Assembly (NCBI GenBank): GCA_045810625.1
Contig: JBJMVQ010000006.1
Span: forward strand, 1-21,765
Reading direction: 5' to 3'
From: JACQFZ01 sp045810625
Lineage (GTDB): Bacteria > Pseudomonadota > Gammaproteobacteria > Acidiferrobacterales > Sulfurifustaceae
Length of the DNA stretch: 21,765 nt
The notes under the pieces are model-generated. The model did no database searches. It was not told the origin of the DNA and saw nothing but the letters and a program-made list of their open reading frames with translations. How positions within the stretch are numbered: position 1 is the first letter of the stretch; the number at the start of each line of letters is the position of its first letter. Below are positions 1 through 7,349 of this stretch, one piece after another. The translations under genes were made by a program, and so were the position numbers.

Positions 1-193
1 ATTCGCGCCGCCGAGCGGGTGCACACGGATGTGTACCCTGGACTTTTCCGCGGAGCAGGATTGCGCAGCGGAAAAGTGCGAGAGCGATGCCGCGCAGGAA
101 TGACGGCCGAGTTTGTCGGAGTCGCGGTGCGGCCAAAGCCGCTAAAGGGAGCGGCGGGTGCGCCAAGGTACCGATCGAGAGCCGCGCGGCGCG
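1..193. other. Non-coding tail with inverted repeats
   Basis: No convincing gene lies here. Two hairpins are visible. The first pairs gggt/acac (17-20, 23-26) with gtgt/accc (31-38) and has a 2-base bulge. The second is a perfect 10-bp inverted repeat, ACTTTTCCGC at 42-51 and GCGGAAAAGT at 68-77, with a 16-base loop. The stretch lies downstream of the minus-strand phosphatase gene, so the second hairpin could help end that transcript. It lacks a clear U-tract. Confidence 0.4.
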
Positions 194-1138
194 TCAGCCC
201 TTCGATTCTAAGCGGCGGAGATATTCTTCGAGCTCGTTGATGCTGCTTTCGATACTGTCGCGCCGGTCCTGTCCGGTTAGTGCCGGTTCGGTTTCGGCGC
301 GCTGGGTCGCGATCTTGTTGGCCGCCGCTTGTCTTATCAGTCGTTGTGTGTCGACCTGCTGCGGCACCGTCGGGCCGCGCAACGGCAGGTTGAGGGCGGC
401 GCGGTCCTCCCAACGCAGGCACGCAACGGTTACGTTGTCACACGCATCGCCCTTGCGCTTTTCGGCGGTCGATACGAGCTCTTCGACGCCGTCCTCGAGT
501 CTCGGCATTGTGAGCATACGCCCCAATTCTTCGGTGGTGAGCGCCTCCCACAGTCCGTCCGAGCAGAGCAGCAGGGTGTCGCCGGTTTTGAGCAGCGCTT
601 CCTCGCCAAGGCTGATTCGCGGGTCTCCGCTGCCGCCGAGCGAGCGCAGCAGCGCGTTCTTGCGCGGGTGCTGCGCCATCTCTTCTTCGCTGATGATGCC
701 GTCGCGTCGCAGCTCTTCGATCGTCGTATGGTCTTCGGTGCGCTTGAGCAGCCGCCCGCCGCGGAAGTGATACAAGCGGCTGTCGCCGACGTGGGCCCAG
801 TACGCATAGCCTTCCTGAACCAGACAGAGCACGCATGTGGTGCGCGCTTCGAGGGGCGGTTTGTGCGCACGCGCGCGCGCGCCGATGGAGCGATGCGCTT
901 TCAGCATCGAGAGGGCGAGAAATGCGAACGGATCGGCGAGCTGCGCCTGCTTCACGCCGTGAAACAGGCGCGTCACGGTTTCGACCACCGTCTGCGACGC
1001 GAGCTCTCCGCCCGTGTGACCGCCGAGGCCGTCGGCGACGGCGAGCAGCACGGCGCTGGGGCGTTCGGCGATCCCGACTCGATCTTCGTTGGCGCGGCGC
1101 GCGCCGGAACTCGACAGTTGCGCGACCTGATACTTCAT
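194..1138 (-). CDS. PP2C-family Ser/Thr protein phosphatase
   Basis: A 314-residue soluble metal-dependent protein phosphatase, expected to dephosphorylate targets of the adjacent kinase in the cytoplasm. PP2C motifs appear in order: NEDR at 17-20, ADGLGGHTGG at 35-44 (metal-binding Asp36 and Gly37), HVGDSRLY at 116-123, CSDGLWE at 192-198 (Asp194) and DNVTV at 234-238 (Asp234). All expected metal-ligand acidic residues are present, so it should be active. About 65 residues after the catalytic domain (250-314) are polar and predicted helical, ending in a Glu/Leu/Arg-rich stretch that may be a short coiled coil. I chose the ATG at 1138 because it overlaps the kinase stop as ATGA and has GGAAG about 8 bases upstream; longer in-frame starts at 1171 and 1285 would run into the kinase gene. 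No membrane segment or signal peptide is visible. The kinase/phosphatase family assignment is firm; the substrate is unknown. Confidence 0.93.
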   Translation of the reverse strand: MKYQVAQLSSSGARRANEDRVGIAERPSAVLLAVADGLGGHTGGELASQTVVETVTRLFHGVKQAQLADPFAFLALSMLKAHRSIGARARAHKPPLEARTTCVLCLVQEGYAYWAHVGDSRLYHFRGGRLLKRTEDHTTIEELRRDGIISEEEMAQHPRKNALLRSLGGSGDPRISLGEEALLKTGDTLLLCSDGLWEALTTEELGRMLTMPRLEDGVEELVSTAEKRKGDACDNVTVACLRWEDRAALNLPLRGPTVPQQVDTQRLIRQAAANKIATQRAETEPALTGQDRRDSIESSINELEEYLRRLESKG

Positions 1139-2082
1139 CCCGCGCGCTTCCACGGCCACGGGAACTTCCATAGCCGTCCGAGTACTCCGTTCTCGGTCGC
1201 GGTTCGCGGAGCGGGTTGACTGAGGAAATCGAGGAGTTGCTGGACCGACTGCGGGCGCTCCAGCGGATCGAGCTTCAGACACCAATCGACCGCATGCAGG
1301 AGTTGGCGCGAGTAGCGCCCCGAGAACGATACGACCGCCGGACGATATTTGTCGCGCGTCGCGCGCTCAGTCGATGGCGGCGGCGACTTGCCGCTCATAC
1401 AAGCCCACATCGACGCGCCGATGGCGTAGAGATCGGTCCACGGCCCGAGCTGACCGCGGCGGTGCTGCTCGATCGGTGCATAGCCGAGCGTGAGGGTATG
1501 GGCGGCGATGGTGCGCTCTTCGCCGTCAGCGCGTAACGCGGCGCCGAAGTCGAGCAGCAGCGGCTTGCCGCCGGGCCGCAAGAAAATGTTCGGCGGTTTG
1601 ATGTCGAGGTGCAGCAGGTTGTGTGCGTGCAATTCGCGCAAACCGAGCAGCAGTTGCGGAAAAACGGTGCGAATGAATTTTTCCGACATCCCGCCGCCGC
1701 GGCGCTTGATGTACGAGCCGAGGTCTTTACCCTGCTCGTAGTTCATCACCAGGTAGACCGTGTTGTTGTCGCGAAAGATATCGATGATGCGCACGATGTT
1801 CGGGTGGTTGATCTTCGCGAGCGTTCCCGCTTCATCGAAAAAGCGTTTGATGCCCATGCGAAACGTCGCGTCGCCTTCGGCTGAAAGGCTTTCGACGGTT
1901 TCCCCGTCCGCGCGGTACGCCTGATTGCTCGGCAGATATTCCTTAATAACGACTTGCTGATTGCGCTCGGTGTCGGCGGCGAGGTACACGATGCTGAAGC
2001 CGCCCCCGCCGAGCGTGCGCAGGATGCGATATTGGCCCAATTGGTACCCGGCCGGGAGAGCGTTTTCGATTTTAAGCTTCAT
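1135..2082 (-). CDS. Hanks-type Ser/Thr protein kinase, soluble
   Basis: A 315-residue protein kinase that is almost only a catalytic domain. Visible elements are the glycine-rich loop LGGGGFSIVY (24-33), the ATP-anchoring Lys47 in VVIKEY, a helix-C Glu84, the catalytic loop HLDIKPPN (158-165, Asp160 and Asn165), DFG (178-180) and an APE-like APIEQ (202-206). The usual HRD is HLD, so it is a non-RD kinase and may not need activation-loop phosphorylation (inference). There is no transmembrane helix, PASTA repeat or other sensor domain; the tail is short and Trp/Pro-rich. The ATG at 2082 is preferred over an upstream start at 2172 because homology to the kinase fold starts after it and the extra 30 residues look unrelated. 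It is the first gene of an operon with the PP2C phosphatase (ATGA overlap at 1135-1138). It diverges from yicC. Confidence 0.93.
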   Translation of the reverse strand: MKLKIENALPAGYQLGQYRILRTLGGGGFSIVYLAADTERNQQVVIKEYLPSNQAYRADGETVESLSAEGDATFRMGIKRFFDEAGTLAKINHPNIVRIIDIFRDNNTVYLVMNYEQGKDLGSYIKRRGGGMSEKFIRTVFPQLLLGLRELHAHNLLHLDIKPPNIFLRPGGKPLLLDFGAALRADGEERTIAAHTLTLGYAPIEQHRRGQLGPWTDLYAIGASMWACMSGKSPPPSTERATRDKYRPAVVSFSGRYSRQLLHAVDWCLKLDPLERPQSVQQLLDFLSQPAPRTATENGVLGRLWKFPWPWKRAG

Positions 2083-2108
2083 AGCATGGGCGGGCTTCCG
2101 TAAGTAAC

Positions 2109-2114
2109 AGTATA
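2109..2114 (-). promoter_or_regulatory. Possible -10 box of the kinase-phosphatase operon
   Basis: On the minus strand the hexamer TATACT matches the sigma70 -10 consensus at five of six positions. It lies 27 bases ahead of the kinase ATG. No good -35 box is found at 16-18 bases: the 17-base position reads TGGGCC and a TTGTGG lies 20 bases away. It is therefore a weak or activator-dependent promoter at best. Confidence 0.3.
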
Positions 2115-2203
2115 GAAGCGCATTACGCCGCGGCCCACAAGGTTTCATCGCTTCATGGTTTCGGTTTACCATCGCGCCCTAACGATCCAAGCCGCCGCCG
2201 CTT

Positions 2204-3067
2204 ATGACCCTCAGCATGACCGCTTTCGCCCGCCGGGCGGTGGAAAACTCCGCGGGCGGGCTCGCATGGGAGCTGCGTTCGGTCAATCACCGCTATCTCG
2301 AAATCGGTCTGCGGCTGCCGGAAGAGCTGCGCGCGATCGAATCGGCCGTGCGCGAGGCGATCGGCCGGCGTCTCGAACGCGGGAAAATCGACGCCACCCT
2401 GCGGTTCCAGCCGCAGGCGGCGAGGACCGAGCCGGCGCTCGATCGGGCCGCGCTCGACCAGTTCCGCGGCGTGGCGAACGAAATCGCAACTTCGATCCCG
2501 GGGCTCGCGCCCCTTTCGCTCGGCGACGTCCTCCGTTGGCCGGGGATTCTGCAGGCGCCTGCGCTCGATGCAGAATCGCTCGGCGCCGCGGCGCTCGATC
2601 TGCTTGCGGCCGCTCTCGACGATCTCATCGCGACGCGACGGCGCGAGGGTCAGCGCCTGCACGATCTGCTCGCCGAGCGCCTGCAGGCGCTGGCCGCGCT
2701 GCTCGTACGTCTCAAGGCGCTCCTTCCCGAGGTCGCCCGCGACTACCGAAGCCGGCTGGACGCGCGGCTGGGCGAGGTTCGCAACCAGCTCGACCCGGCG
2801 CGGCTCGAGCAGGAAATGGTGTTGTATGCGACGCGCAGCGACGTGAGCGAGGAGGTGGATCGTCTCGGCGCGCACGTCGCGGAAGTCGGCCAGGTACTCG
2901 AGCGCACCGGCCAGGTGGGACGCCGCCTCGACTTCCTTATGCAGGAATTGAACCGCGAAGCGAACACACTCGCCTCGAAATCGGTCGACTTGCGGCTTAC
3001 CAACATCGCGGTCGAGCTCAAGGTGCTGATCGAGCAGATGCGGGAGCAAGTGCAGAATATCGAATGA
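2204..3067 (+). CDS. yicC: YicC family endoribonuclease
   Basis: A 287-residue protein, the same length as E. coli YicC. The start MTLSMTAFARR matches the family N terminus, followed by ELRSVNHRYLEI and LRLPEEL. The C-terminal DUF1732-like part contains RLGAHVAEV and DFLMQELNREANTLASKS, ending in ELKVLIEQMREQVQNIE. YicC proteins are established as RNA-cleaving enzymes linked to small-RNA turnover in E. coli. I infer the same activity here without further evidence. The gene is followed by gmk after 76 bases, an arrangement shared with many proteobacteria. Its stop overlaps the start of a 27-codon ORF (ATGA at 3064-3067) that leads into gmk. Confidence 0.95.
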   Translation: MTLSMTAFARRAVENSAGGLAWELRSVNHRYLEIGLRLPEELRAIESAVREAIGRRLERGKIDATLRFQPQAARTEPALDRAALDQFRGVANEIATSIPGLAPLSLGDVLRWPGILQAPALDAESLGAAALDLLAAALDDLIATRRREGQRLHDLLAERLQALAALLVRLKALLPEVARDYRSRLDARLGEVRNQLDPARLEQEMVLYATRSDVSEEVDRLGAHVAEVGQVLERTGQVGRRLDFLMQELNREANTLASKSVDLRLTNIAVELKVLIEQMREQVQNIE

Positions 3068-3147
3068 CGAACGATACGACGGTTGTGCACAAGAACGAAC
3101 CGAGCGATCCGCCGGCGCCGGTCGGCGCCGTTCAAGCCAACCGATGA
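3064..3147 (+). CDS. Possible 27-residue bridging micro-ORF between yicC and gmk
   Basis: An open frame of 27 codons runs from the ATG at 3064 to the TGA at 3145-3147. The start overlaps the yicC stop as ATGA and the stop overlaps the gmk start as ATGA. The peptide is polar and Pro/Ala-rich toward the end (DPPAPVGAVQ). It has no recognised domain. It could be a real microprotein, a translational coupler that hands ribosomes from yicC to gmk, or a coincidence. The same frame is open through most of yicC because of GC bias, which weakens the case for selection. No separate ribosome binding site is obvious for gmk, which favours coupling. Confidence 0.3.
   Translation: MTNDTTVVHKNEPSDPPAPVGAVQANR
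3113..3130 (+). repeat. Twin self-complementary 8-mer, likely hairpin
   Basis: CGGCGCCG occurs twice with a two-base spacer (3113-3120 and 3123-3130). The 8-mer is its own reverse complement, so the two copies can pair to form a hairpin or each form a palindromic site. It sits 13 bases ahead of the gmk start, within reach of the ribosome landing zone. Confidence 0.45.
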
Positions 3148-3758
3148 ATAGCGCGAAGCTTTTCATCCTCTCAGCCGCCTCCGGTACCGGCAAGACGAGC
3201 CTTGCGCAGGCGCTCGCCCGCCGGCTGCCCGACGTCGCGCTTTCGGTTTCGCATACGACGCGTGCGGCGCGCCCGGGCGAGCAGCACGGCGTGCATTACT
3301 ACTACGTCATGCCTGCCGAGTTCGAACGGATGGTGCAGTCGAATGAGTTCATCGAGCACGCCGAGGTATTCGGGAATCAGTACGGAACTTCGCGCGCGGT
3401 CGTGAACGATCTGATCGCGCGCGGCAAACGCGTGATCTTCGATATCGACTGGCAGGGCGCACGTGCGATCAAGCGCGCCTGGCCGTCCGCGGTGAGCATC
3501 TTCCTGCTACCGCCCTCACGCGCAGCACTGGAGCAGCGTCTCAAAGACCGACGCCAGGACGCGCCGGAGGTCATCGCGCGGCGCATGCAGGCGGCCATCG
3601 ACGAGATGCGGCACTACTCGGAGTTCGACTACATCGTCGTGAACGACGACTTCGATCAAGCCCTGGCCGATCTCGAGGCGATCATCCGCGGCGCCCCCGG
3701 TGCGCGCCGGCCCGTTACCGTCGATATCGATCGGCTCCTCGCGGACGTGGGCCGGTAG
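3144..3758 (+). CDS. gmk: Guanylate kinase
   Basis: A 204-residue enzyme that converts GMP and ATP to GDP and ADP in guanine nucleotide synthesis. The P-loop is SAASGTGKTSL (10-20, Lys17), followed by VSHTTRAARPGEQHGVHYYYV, the GMP-binding segment. The EHAEVFGNQYGTS segment, DIDWQGA and the lid region LKDRRQD are also typical. Length matches the family (about 205). The ATG at 3144 gives the family N terminus; no strong Shine-Dalgarno is seen, and the start overlaps the stop of the upstream 27-codon frame. It precedes rpoZ and the (p)ppGpp enzyme, the standard gammaproteobacterial order. Confidence 0.97.
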   Translation: MNSAKLFILSAASGTGKTSLAQALARRLPDVALSVSHTTRAARPGEQHGVHYYYVMPAEFERMVQSNEFIEHAEVFGNQYGTSRAVVNDLIARGKRVIFDIDWQGARAIKRAWPSAVSIFLLPPSRAALEQRLKDRRQDAPEVIARRMQAAIDEMRHYSEFDYIVVNDDFDQALADLEAIIRGAPGARRPVTVDIDRLLADVGR

Positions 3759-3822
3759 GCGGAGGGGAAGTCGCAGCCCACCCGCCCGTTCCGCTGCAGG
3801 GCCGAACCCGGGGTAGTTTGCC

Positions 3823-3851
3823 TGGAAATACCGACGGCCGGTCAGTAAGAT
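3823..3851 (+). promoter_or_regulatory. Weak candidate promoter ahead of rpoZ
   Basis: TGGAAA (3823-3828) and TAAGAT (3846-3851) are spaced by 17 bases, each a four-of-six match to sigma70 boxes. The 163-base gap between gmk and rpoZ is long enough for a separate promoter. A clear Shine-Dalgarno, GAGG at 3912-3915, serves the rpoZ start. Confidence 0.25.
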
Positions 3852-3921
3852 AAGGGATTCGAGGTAGCCGCACCTGTAACTCCCCGCGGTTTCCGTCAAT
3901 ACTTAATGTGTGAGGTAAGCA

Positions 3922-4224
3922 ATGGCTCGTATTACCGTCGAAGATTGTCTTGAAAACGTGGAGAACCGCTTTCAGCTCGTACTGGTTGCTGCAAAGCGGG
4001 CGCGTCAGTTGAGCGGGGGCGCCGAGCCTTGCATACCGAAAGAGAACGACAAGCCGACCGTGCTCGCGTTGCGGGAGATCGCGTCGGGTTTCGTTACGAA
4101 CGCAATCCTGGACGAGGAGAGTTCGCAGGCCGAACTCGTGGCAGATGAAGACGCAACCGAGCAAACCCCGGCCCCCGACCTCGCCCCCAAGCCGGGAGAC
4201 GACGCCCCCGCCGCCACGCACTAA
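3922..4224 (+). CDS. rpoZ: RNA polymerase omega subunit
   Basis: A 100-residue protein. The N-terminal MARITVEDCLENVENRF, the VLVAAKRARQL helix and the KPTVLALREIASG segment are diagnostic of RpoZ. Omega assists assembly of the beta-prime subunit and, in proteobacteria, forms part of a ppGpp binding site on the polymerase. The C-terminal 30 residues are an acidic, Pro/Ala-rich tail that is longer than in some relatives. The last 80 bases overlap the start of the (p)ppGpp synthetase gene in another frame. A good ribosome binding site (GAGG, 6-base spacer) supports the ATG at 3922. Confidence 0.97.
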   Translation: MARITVEDCLENVENRFQLVLVAAKRARQLSGGAEPCIPKENDKPTVLALREIASGFVTNAILDEESSQAELVADEDATEQTPAPDLAPKPGDDAPAATH

Positions 4225-6442
4225 CCCCGTCGCCGGCTCCGAGCGGAGCGGGGCGGCGGAGCCCGCGGCCGCGCAGCGGCCGCTTCCCGCGCATTTCGGG
4301 ATCGACGATCTCTGCGGGCTCCTGCAGGGTTATCTCGAGCCGAAGGACATCGGCGAAATACGCGCGGCCTATCGTTTCGGCGCGCAGGCGCACGAAGGCC
4401 AGCGCCGCGTCAGCGGCGAACCCTACATCTACCATCCGCTCGAAGTCGCGCACATTCTCGCGTCCATGCACATGGACGCGAAGAGCATCATCGCGGCCAT
4501 CCTGCACGACGTCATCGAGGATACGAAGACGGCGAAGGAAGGCATCGCGGAAGCATTCGGCAAGGACGTCGCCGAGCTGGTTGACGGCGTTTCAAAGATC
4601 ACGCGCATCGAGTTTCAGAGCCAGGAAGAGGCGCAGGCCGAAAACTTCCGCAAGATGCTGCTCGCGATGGCGAGCGACATCCGCGTCATCCTGATCAAGC
4701 TCGCCGATCGGCTGCACAACATGCGCACGCTGTCCTTTCTTGCGCGCGAGCGCCAGCGCGTGATCGCGCGCGAAACGATCGACATCTACGCGCCGATCGC
4801 CAATCGTCTCGGCGTGCGCCAGTGGGCGGTCGAGCTCGAAGACCTCGCGCTTGCAACGCTCTATCCGCTGCGTTACCGCATCCTCGCCGACGCCATTCGC
4901 CGGCGACGCGCGAATCGCAAAGCGATCGTAGAGAAAGTGCGCGCGGCGATCGTGCAGCAGCTCGAGCAGGAGGGCGTGAGCGCCGAGGTGACCGGGCGCG
5001 AGAAGAACGTCTACAGCGTCTACAAGAAGATGCTGACGAAAAAGCTCTCGTTTGATCAGGTGTACGACGTGTACGGCTTCCGCGTCATGGTCGACAAGGC
5101 CGACACCTGTTATCGCGTCCTCGGCATGCTGCACAACCTGTACAAGCCGATTCCCGGGCGGTTCAAGGATTACATCGCGATCCCGAAAGCGAACGGCTAC
5201 CAATCGCTGCACACGGTGGTGTTCGGACCGTTCGGCGTATCGATCGAGCTGCAGATCCGTACGCGCGAGATGCACCGCGTCGCCGAGGCCGGCGTCGCTT
5301 CCCATTGGCTCTACAAGAGCGGCGAGGCCATGGGCGAGATGCGTAAACGGGCGCTGCAATGGCTCAAGGAGCTGCTCGAAATCCAGCAGAAAGCGGGCAA
5401 CCCGCACGAATTCCTCGAGCACCTCAAGATCGACCTCTTCCCCGACGAGGTTTACGTCTTCACGCCGAACGGCGAGATCAAGAAGCTGCCCCGCGGCGCG
5501 ACCGTGATCGATTTTGCTTACGACGTCCATACCGACATCGGCAATCACTGCATCGGCGCCAAGGTGAACCACGAGCTGGTTCCGCTGCGCACGACGCTGA
5601 AGAACGGCGACCACGTCGAGATTCTCACCGCGGCGAGCGGCGCGCCGAATCCGTCGTGGCTCGACTATGTCGTCACCGGCAAAGCACGCGCCCATATCCG
5701 CAGCTTCCTCAAAGGCCGGCAGATCGGCGGCGCGGTGGAGCTCGGCGGACGCCTGCTCGAGCGCGCGCTGAAAGACCTCGGCGTCGAGCTCACCGAACTG
5801 AACGACGGGCAGCGCACGAAGTTGTTGAAGAACCTCAATCTGCCGAATTGGAATCAGCTCTTGAGCGATATTGGTCTCGGCAACCGCCTGCCCGCGGTGG
5901 TGGCGCGGCAGCTCGTGCCGGCGCCGCCGGCCGCCGACGCGGGCGGTTTTGCGCTGACGCGGCGCTTCCGCGAGCTGCTCACGAAGAGCAATAAAGGTCC
6001 GGCGCTCGCGATTCGCGGCACGGAAGGCGTCGTCGTCACCTACGCGCGCTGCTGCCGGCCGATCCCGGGCGATCCGATACTGGGTTTTCTTTCCTCCGGG
6101 CGCGGGATCGTCGTGCACACCGGCGATTGCCGGAACGTCGCCCGTTATCGCAAACATCCGGAGCAATGGATCGACGTACGCTGGGAGCCGCGGATCGAGG
6201 GCGTGTTTCCGGTCACGATCCGGGTCGAAGTCCGCAACAATCGCGGCGTGCTCGCGTCGGTCGCAGCGACGATCGCCGAACAAGACGCGAACATCGACGC
6301 CGTTTCCTTCGACGACCGTGATGGGCGCTATACGACGATGGTGTTCACCGTCGAAGTGAAGGACCGGGTCCACCTCGCCAACATCATGCGTCGCGTGCGT
6401 GCGCTCGAGAACGTCGTGCGCATCAACCGAAAGAAAGGCTAA
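4145..6442 (+). CDS. spoT: Bifunctional (p)ppGpp synthetase/hydrolase (SpoT/Rel)
   Basis: A 765-residue alarmone enzyme. The HD hydrolase domain has RVSGEPYIYHP (89-98) and an intact HDxxED motif (His121, Asp122 onward), so hydrolysis should work. The synthetase domain has RFKDYIAIPKANGYQSLHT (339 onward); its RxKD motif is the form typical of bifunctional enzymes rather than RelA. A TGS domain follows (about 432-493, DEVYVFTPNG), then a zinc-finger-like segment with CCRP and a C-terminal ACT domain (about 689-765). The first 45 residues are Pro/Ser/Thr/Arg-rich and not part of the family core. The ATG at 4145 lies inside rpoZ; no other ATG, GTG or TTG was found before the conserved region. 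A strong Shine-Dalgarno is not visible, suggesting coupling to rpoZ translation. Confidence 0.96.
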   Translation: MKTQPSKPRPPTSPPSRETTPPPPRTNPVAGSERSGAAEPAAAQRPLPAHFGIDDLCGLLQGYLEPKDIGEIRAAYRFGAQAHEGQRRVSGEPYIYHPLEVAHILASMHMDAKSIIAAILHDVIEDTKTAKEGIAEAFGKDVAELVDGVSKITRIEFQSQEEAQAENFRKMLLAMASDIRVILIKLADRLHNMRTLSFLARERQRVIARETIDIYAPIANRLGVRQWAVELEDLALATLYPLRYRILADAIRRRRANRKAIVEKVRAAIVQQLEQEGVSAEVTGREKNVYSVYKKMLTKKLSFDQVYDVYGFRVMVDKADTCYRVLGMLHNLYKPIPGRFKDYIAIPKANGYQSLHTVVFGPFGVSIELQIRTREMHRVAEAGVASHWLYKSGEAMGEMRKRALQWLKELLEIQQKAGNPHEFLEHLKIDLFPDEVYVFTPNGEIKKLPRGATVIDFAYDVHTDIGNHCIGAKVNHELVPLRTTLKNGDHVEILTAASGAPNPSWLDYVVTGKARAHIRSFLKGRQIGGAVELGGRLLERALKDLGVELTELNDGQRTKLLKNLNLPNWNQLLSDIGLGNRLPAVVARQLVPAPPAADAGGFALTRRFRELLTKSNKGPALAIRGTEGVVVTYARCCRPIPGDPILGFLSSGRGIVVHTGDCRNVARYRKHPEQWIDVRWEPRIEGVFPVTIRVEVRNNRGVLASVAATIAEQDANIDAVSFDDRDGRYTTMVFTVEVKDRVHLANIMRRVRALENVVRINRKKG

Positions 6443-6448
6443 GCAAAT

Positions 6449-6785
6449 TGGCGAACGGCGGCGGCGTGCGCAGTGTCGGCACTGATCTCGCTCGTCTTTG
6501 TATCCGGATGCGCAACGCTGCACGAGCGACAAGTCTGCAGCGGACGTCTCCGAACGCATTGCGGACGAATGGCGCAAGTCGGCGCCCTCGAGTTATGACG
6601 CGCCGGTGTCTCTGACGACGTCGTAGGCATATTACTTCGTCGGCGTGGAGTTGCATCCGACCTTTCCGAGTCCCGTGGTCACCGGCGCGCCAACACCGTC
6701 CGGATCAGCAACGGAATACCAGGACCAGTTCACGCACGAAGTCATTGATCGTGTCGTTGTCGAATGCCAAGGCCCAAGTAAGTAA
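6449..6785 (+). pseudogene. Decayed lipoprotein gene (frameshift plus TAG)
   Basis: Two reading frames together encode a plausible small lipoprotein. The first frame, from about 6449, gives a hydrophobic stretch ALISLVFVSGCATLHE with a lipobox-like VSGC (Cys codon 6509-6511) but no proper start codon. Near 6527 the coding character jumps by one base into a second frame: DKSAADVSERIADEWRKSAP and so on. That frame hits TAG at 6624-6626, then continues with AYYFVGVELHPTFPSPVV and ends ...VVVECQGPSK at a TAA (6783-6785). The protein-like composition on both sides of the TAG suggests a former sense codon, for example CAG to TAG. The family is unknown to me. Sequencing error at one site is possible, but two defects and a missing start argue for true decay. 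Confidence 0.6.
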
Positions 6786-6801
6786 GCCGTAATACTTGCG
6801 C

Positions 6802-6822
6802 CCGCGCCTCGGGCGCGGCTTT
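6802..6822 (+). terminator. Candidate rho-independent terminator
   Basis: A perfect 7-bp stem, CCGCGCC (6802-6808) and GGCGCGG (6812-6818), with a 3-base loop, followed shortly by TTT. It comes 17 bases after the stop of the decayed lipoprotein gene and could end the spoT transcript. The short T-run makes it modest. Confidence 0.5.
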
Positions 6823-6944
6823 CGATTTCCGCACGGCTGTGATGCGCCGAACGGCTCGGCGAAATCCTTTGTCCGCCCCGACGCTCTTGCATTCACGCCC
6901 ATCGCCGAAGACACTCATGCCGTCGAGAGAGGAGCGTAACCACC

Positions 6945-7331
6945 ATGTCTTCGAAGCAACCAATCGTTACCGACGCGGCGCCGAAGGCCATCGGCACGTA
7001 CTCACAGGCTGTGCGCGTCGGTCAGACCATCTATCTTTCCGGACAAATCCCGCTGAACCCGCAGACGATGGCGCTCGAGCCGGGCGACATGCGCGCGCAG
7101 ATCACGCGCGTGTTCGAGAACCTGCGCGCCGTCGCGCGCGCGGCGGGCGGCGATCTGAAAGACATCGTGAAGCTGAACGTCTTCCTGACCGATCTCTCGC
7201 ACTTCACGGTGGTCAGCGACGTGATGGCGCAATATTTCGCGGAACCTTATCCGGCGCGCGCCGTTATCGGCGTCGCAGCGCTTCCGCGAGGCGCGAGCGT
7301 CGAGATGGACGCGGTCATGGTGTTGGCGTAG
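6945..7331 (+). CDS. ridA: RidA family enamine/imine deaminase
   Basis: A 128-residue protein of the RidA/YjgF/UK114 family, the normal length. These trimeric enzymes hydrolyse reactive 2-aminoacrylate and related imines released by PLP enzymes. Family segments are APKAIGTYSQAV (12-23), YLSGQIPLNPQT (30-41), FENLRAV and the active-site block YPARAVIGVAALPRGASVEMDAV, with Arg105 and Glu120 at the expected positions. The E. coli Cys107 is Val here, which is common in the family. AGGAG at 6930-6934 supports the ATG. It sits between spoT and recG, a location seen in other gammaproteobacteria. Confidence 0.95.
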   Translation: MSSKQPIVTDAAPKAIGTYSQAVRVGQTIYLSGQIPLNPQTMALEPGDMRAQITRVFENLRAVARAAGGDLKDIVKLNVFLTDLSHFTVVSDVMAQYFAEPYPARAVIGVAALPRGASVEMDAVMVLA

Positions 7332-7349
7332 CCGAGACGGATGCGCGTT

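Noticed and set aside
2155..3147. 330-codon frame overlapping yicC in another phase
   Set aside because: Arg/Gly/Ala-rich shadow. Only its last 27 codons, which bridge yicC and gmk, deserve attention and are reported separately.
4592..6577. 661-codon minus-strand open frame across spoT
   Set aside because: Antisense shadow of a clear (p)ppGpp enzyme; composition is Arg/His/Asp-rich with no recognisable domain.
6624..6626. TAG read as pyrrolysine or programmed readthrough
   Set aside because: The same gene also has a frameshift and lacks a start codon, so decay is the simpler reading.
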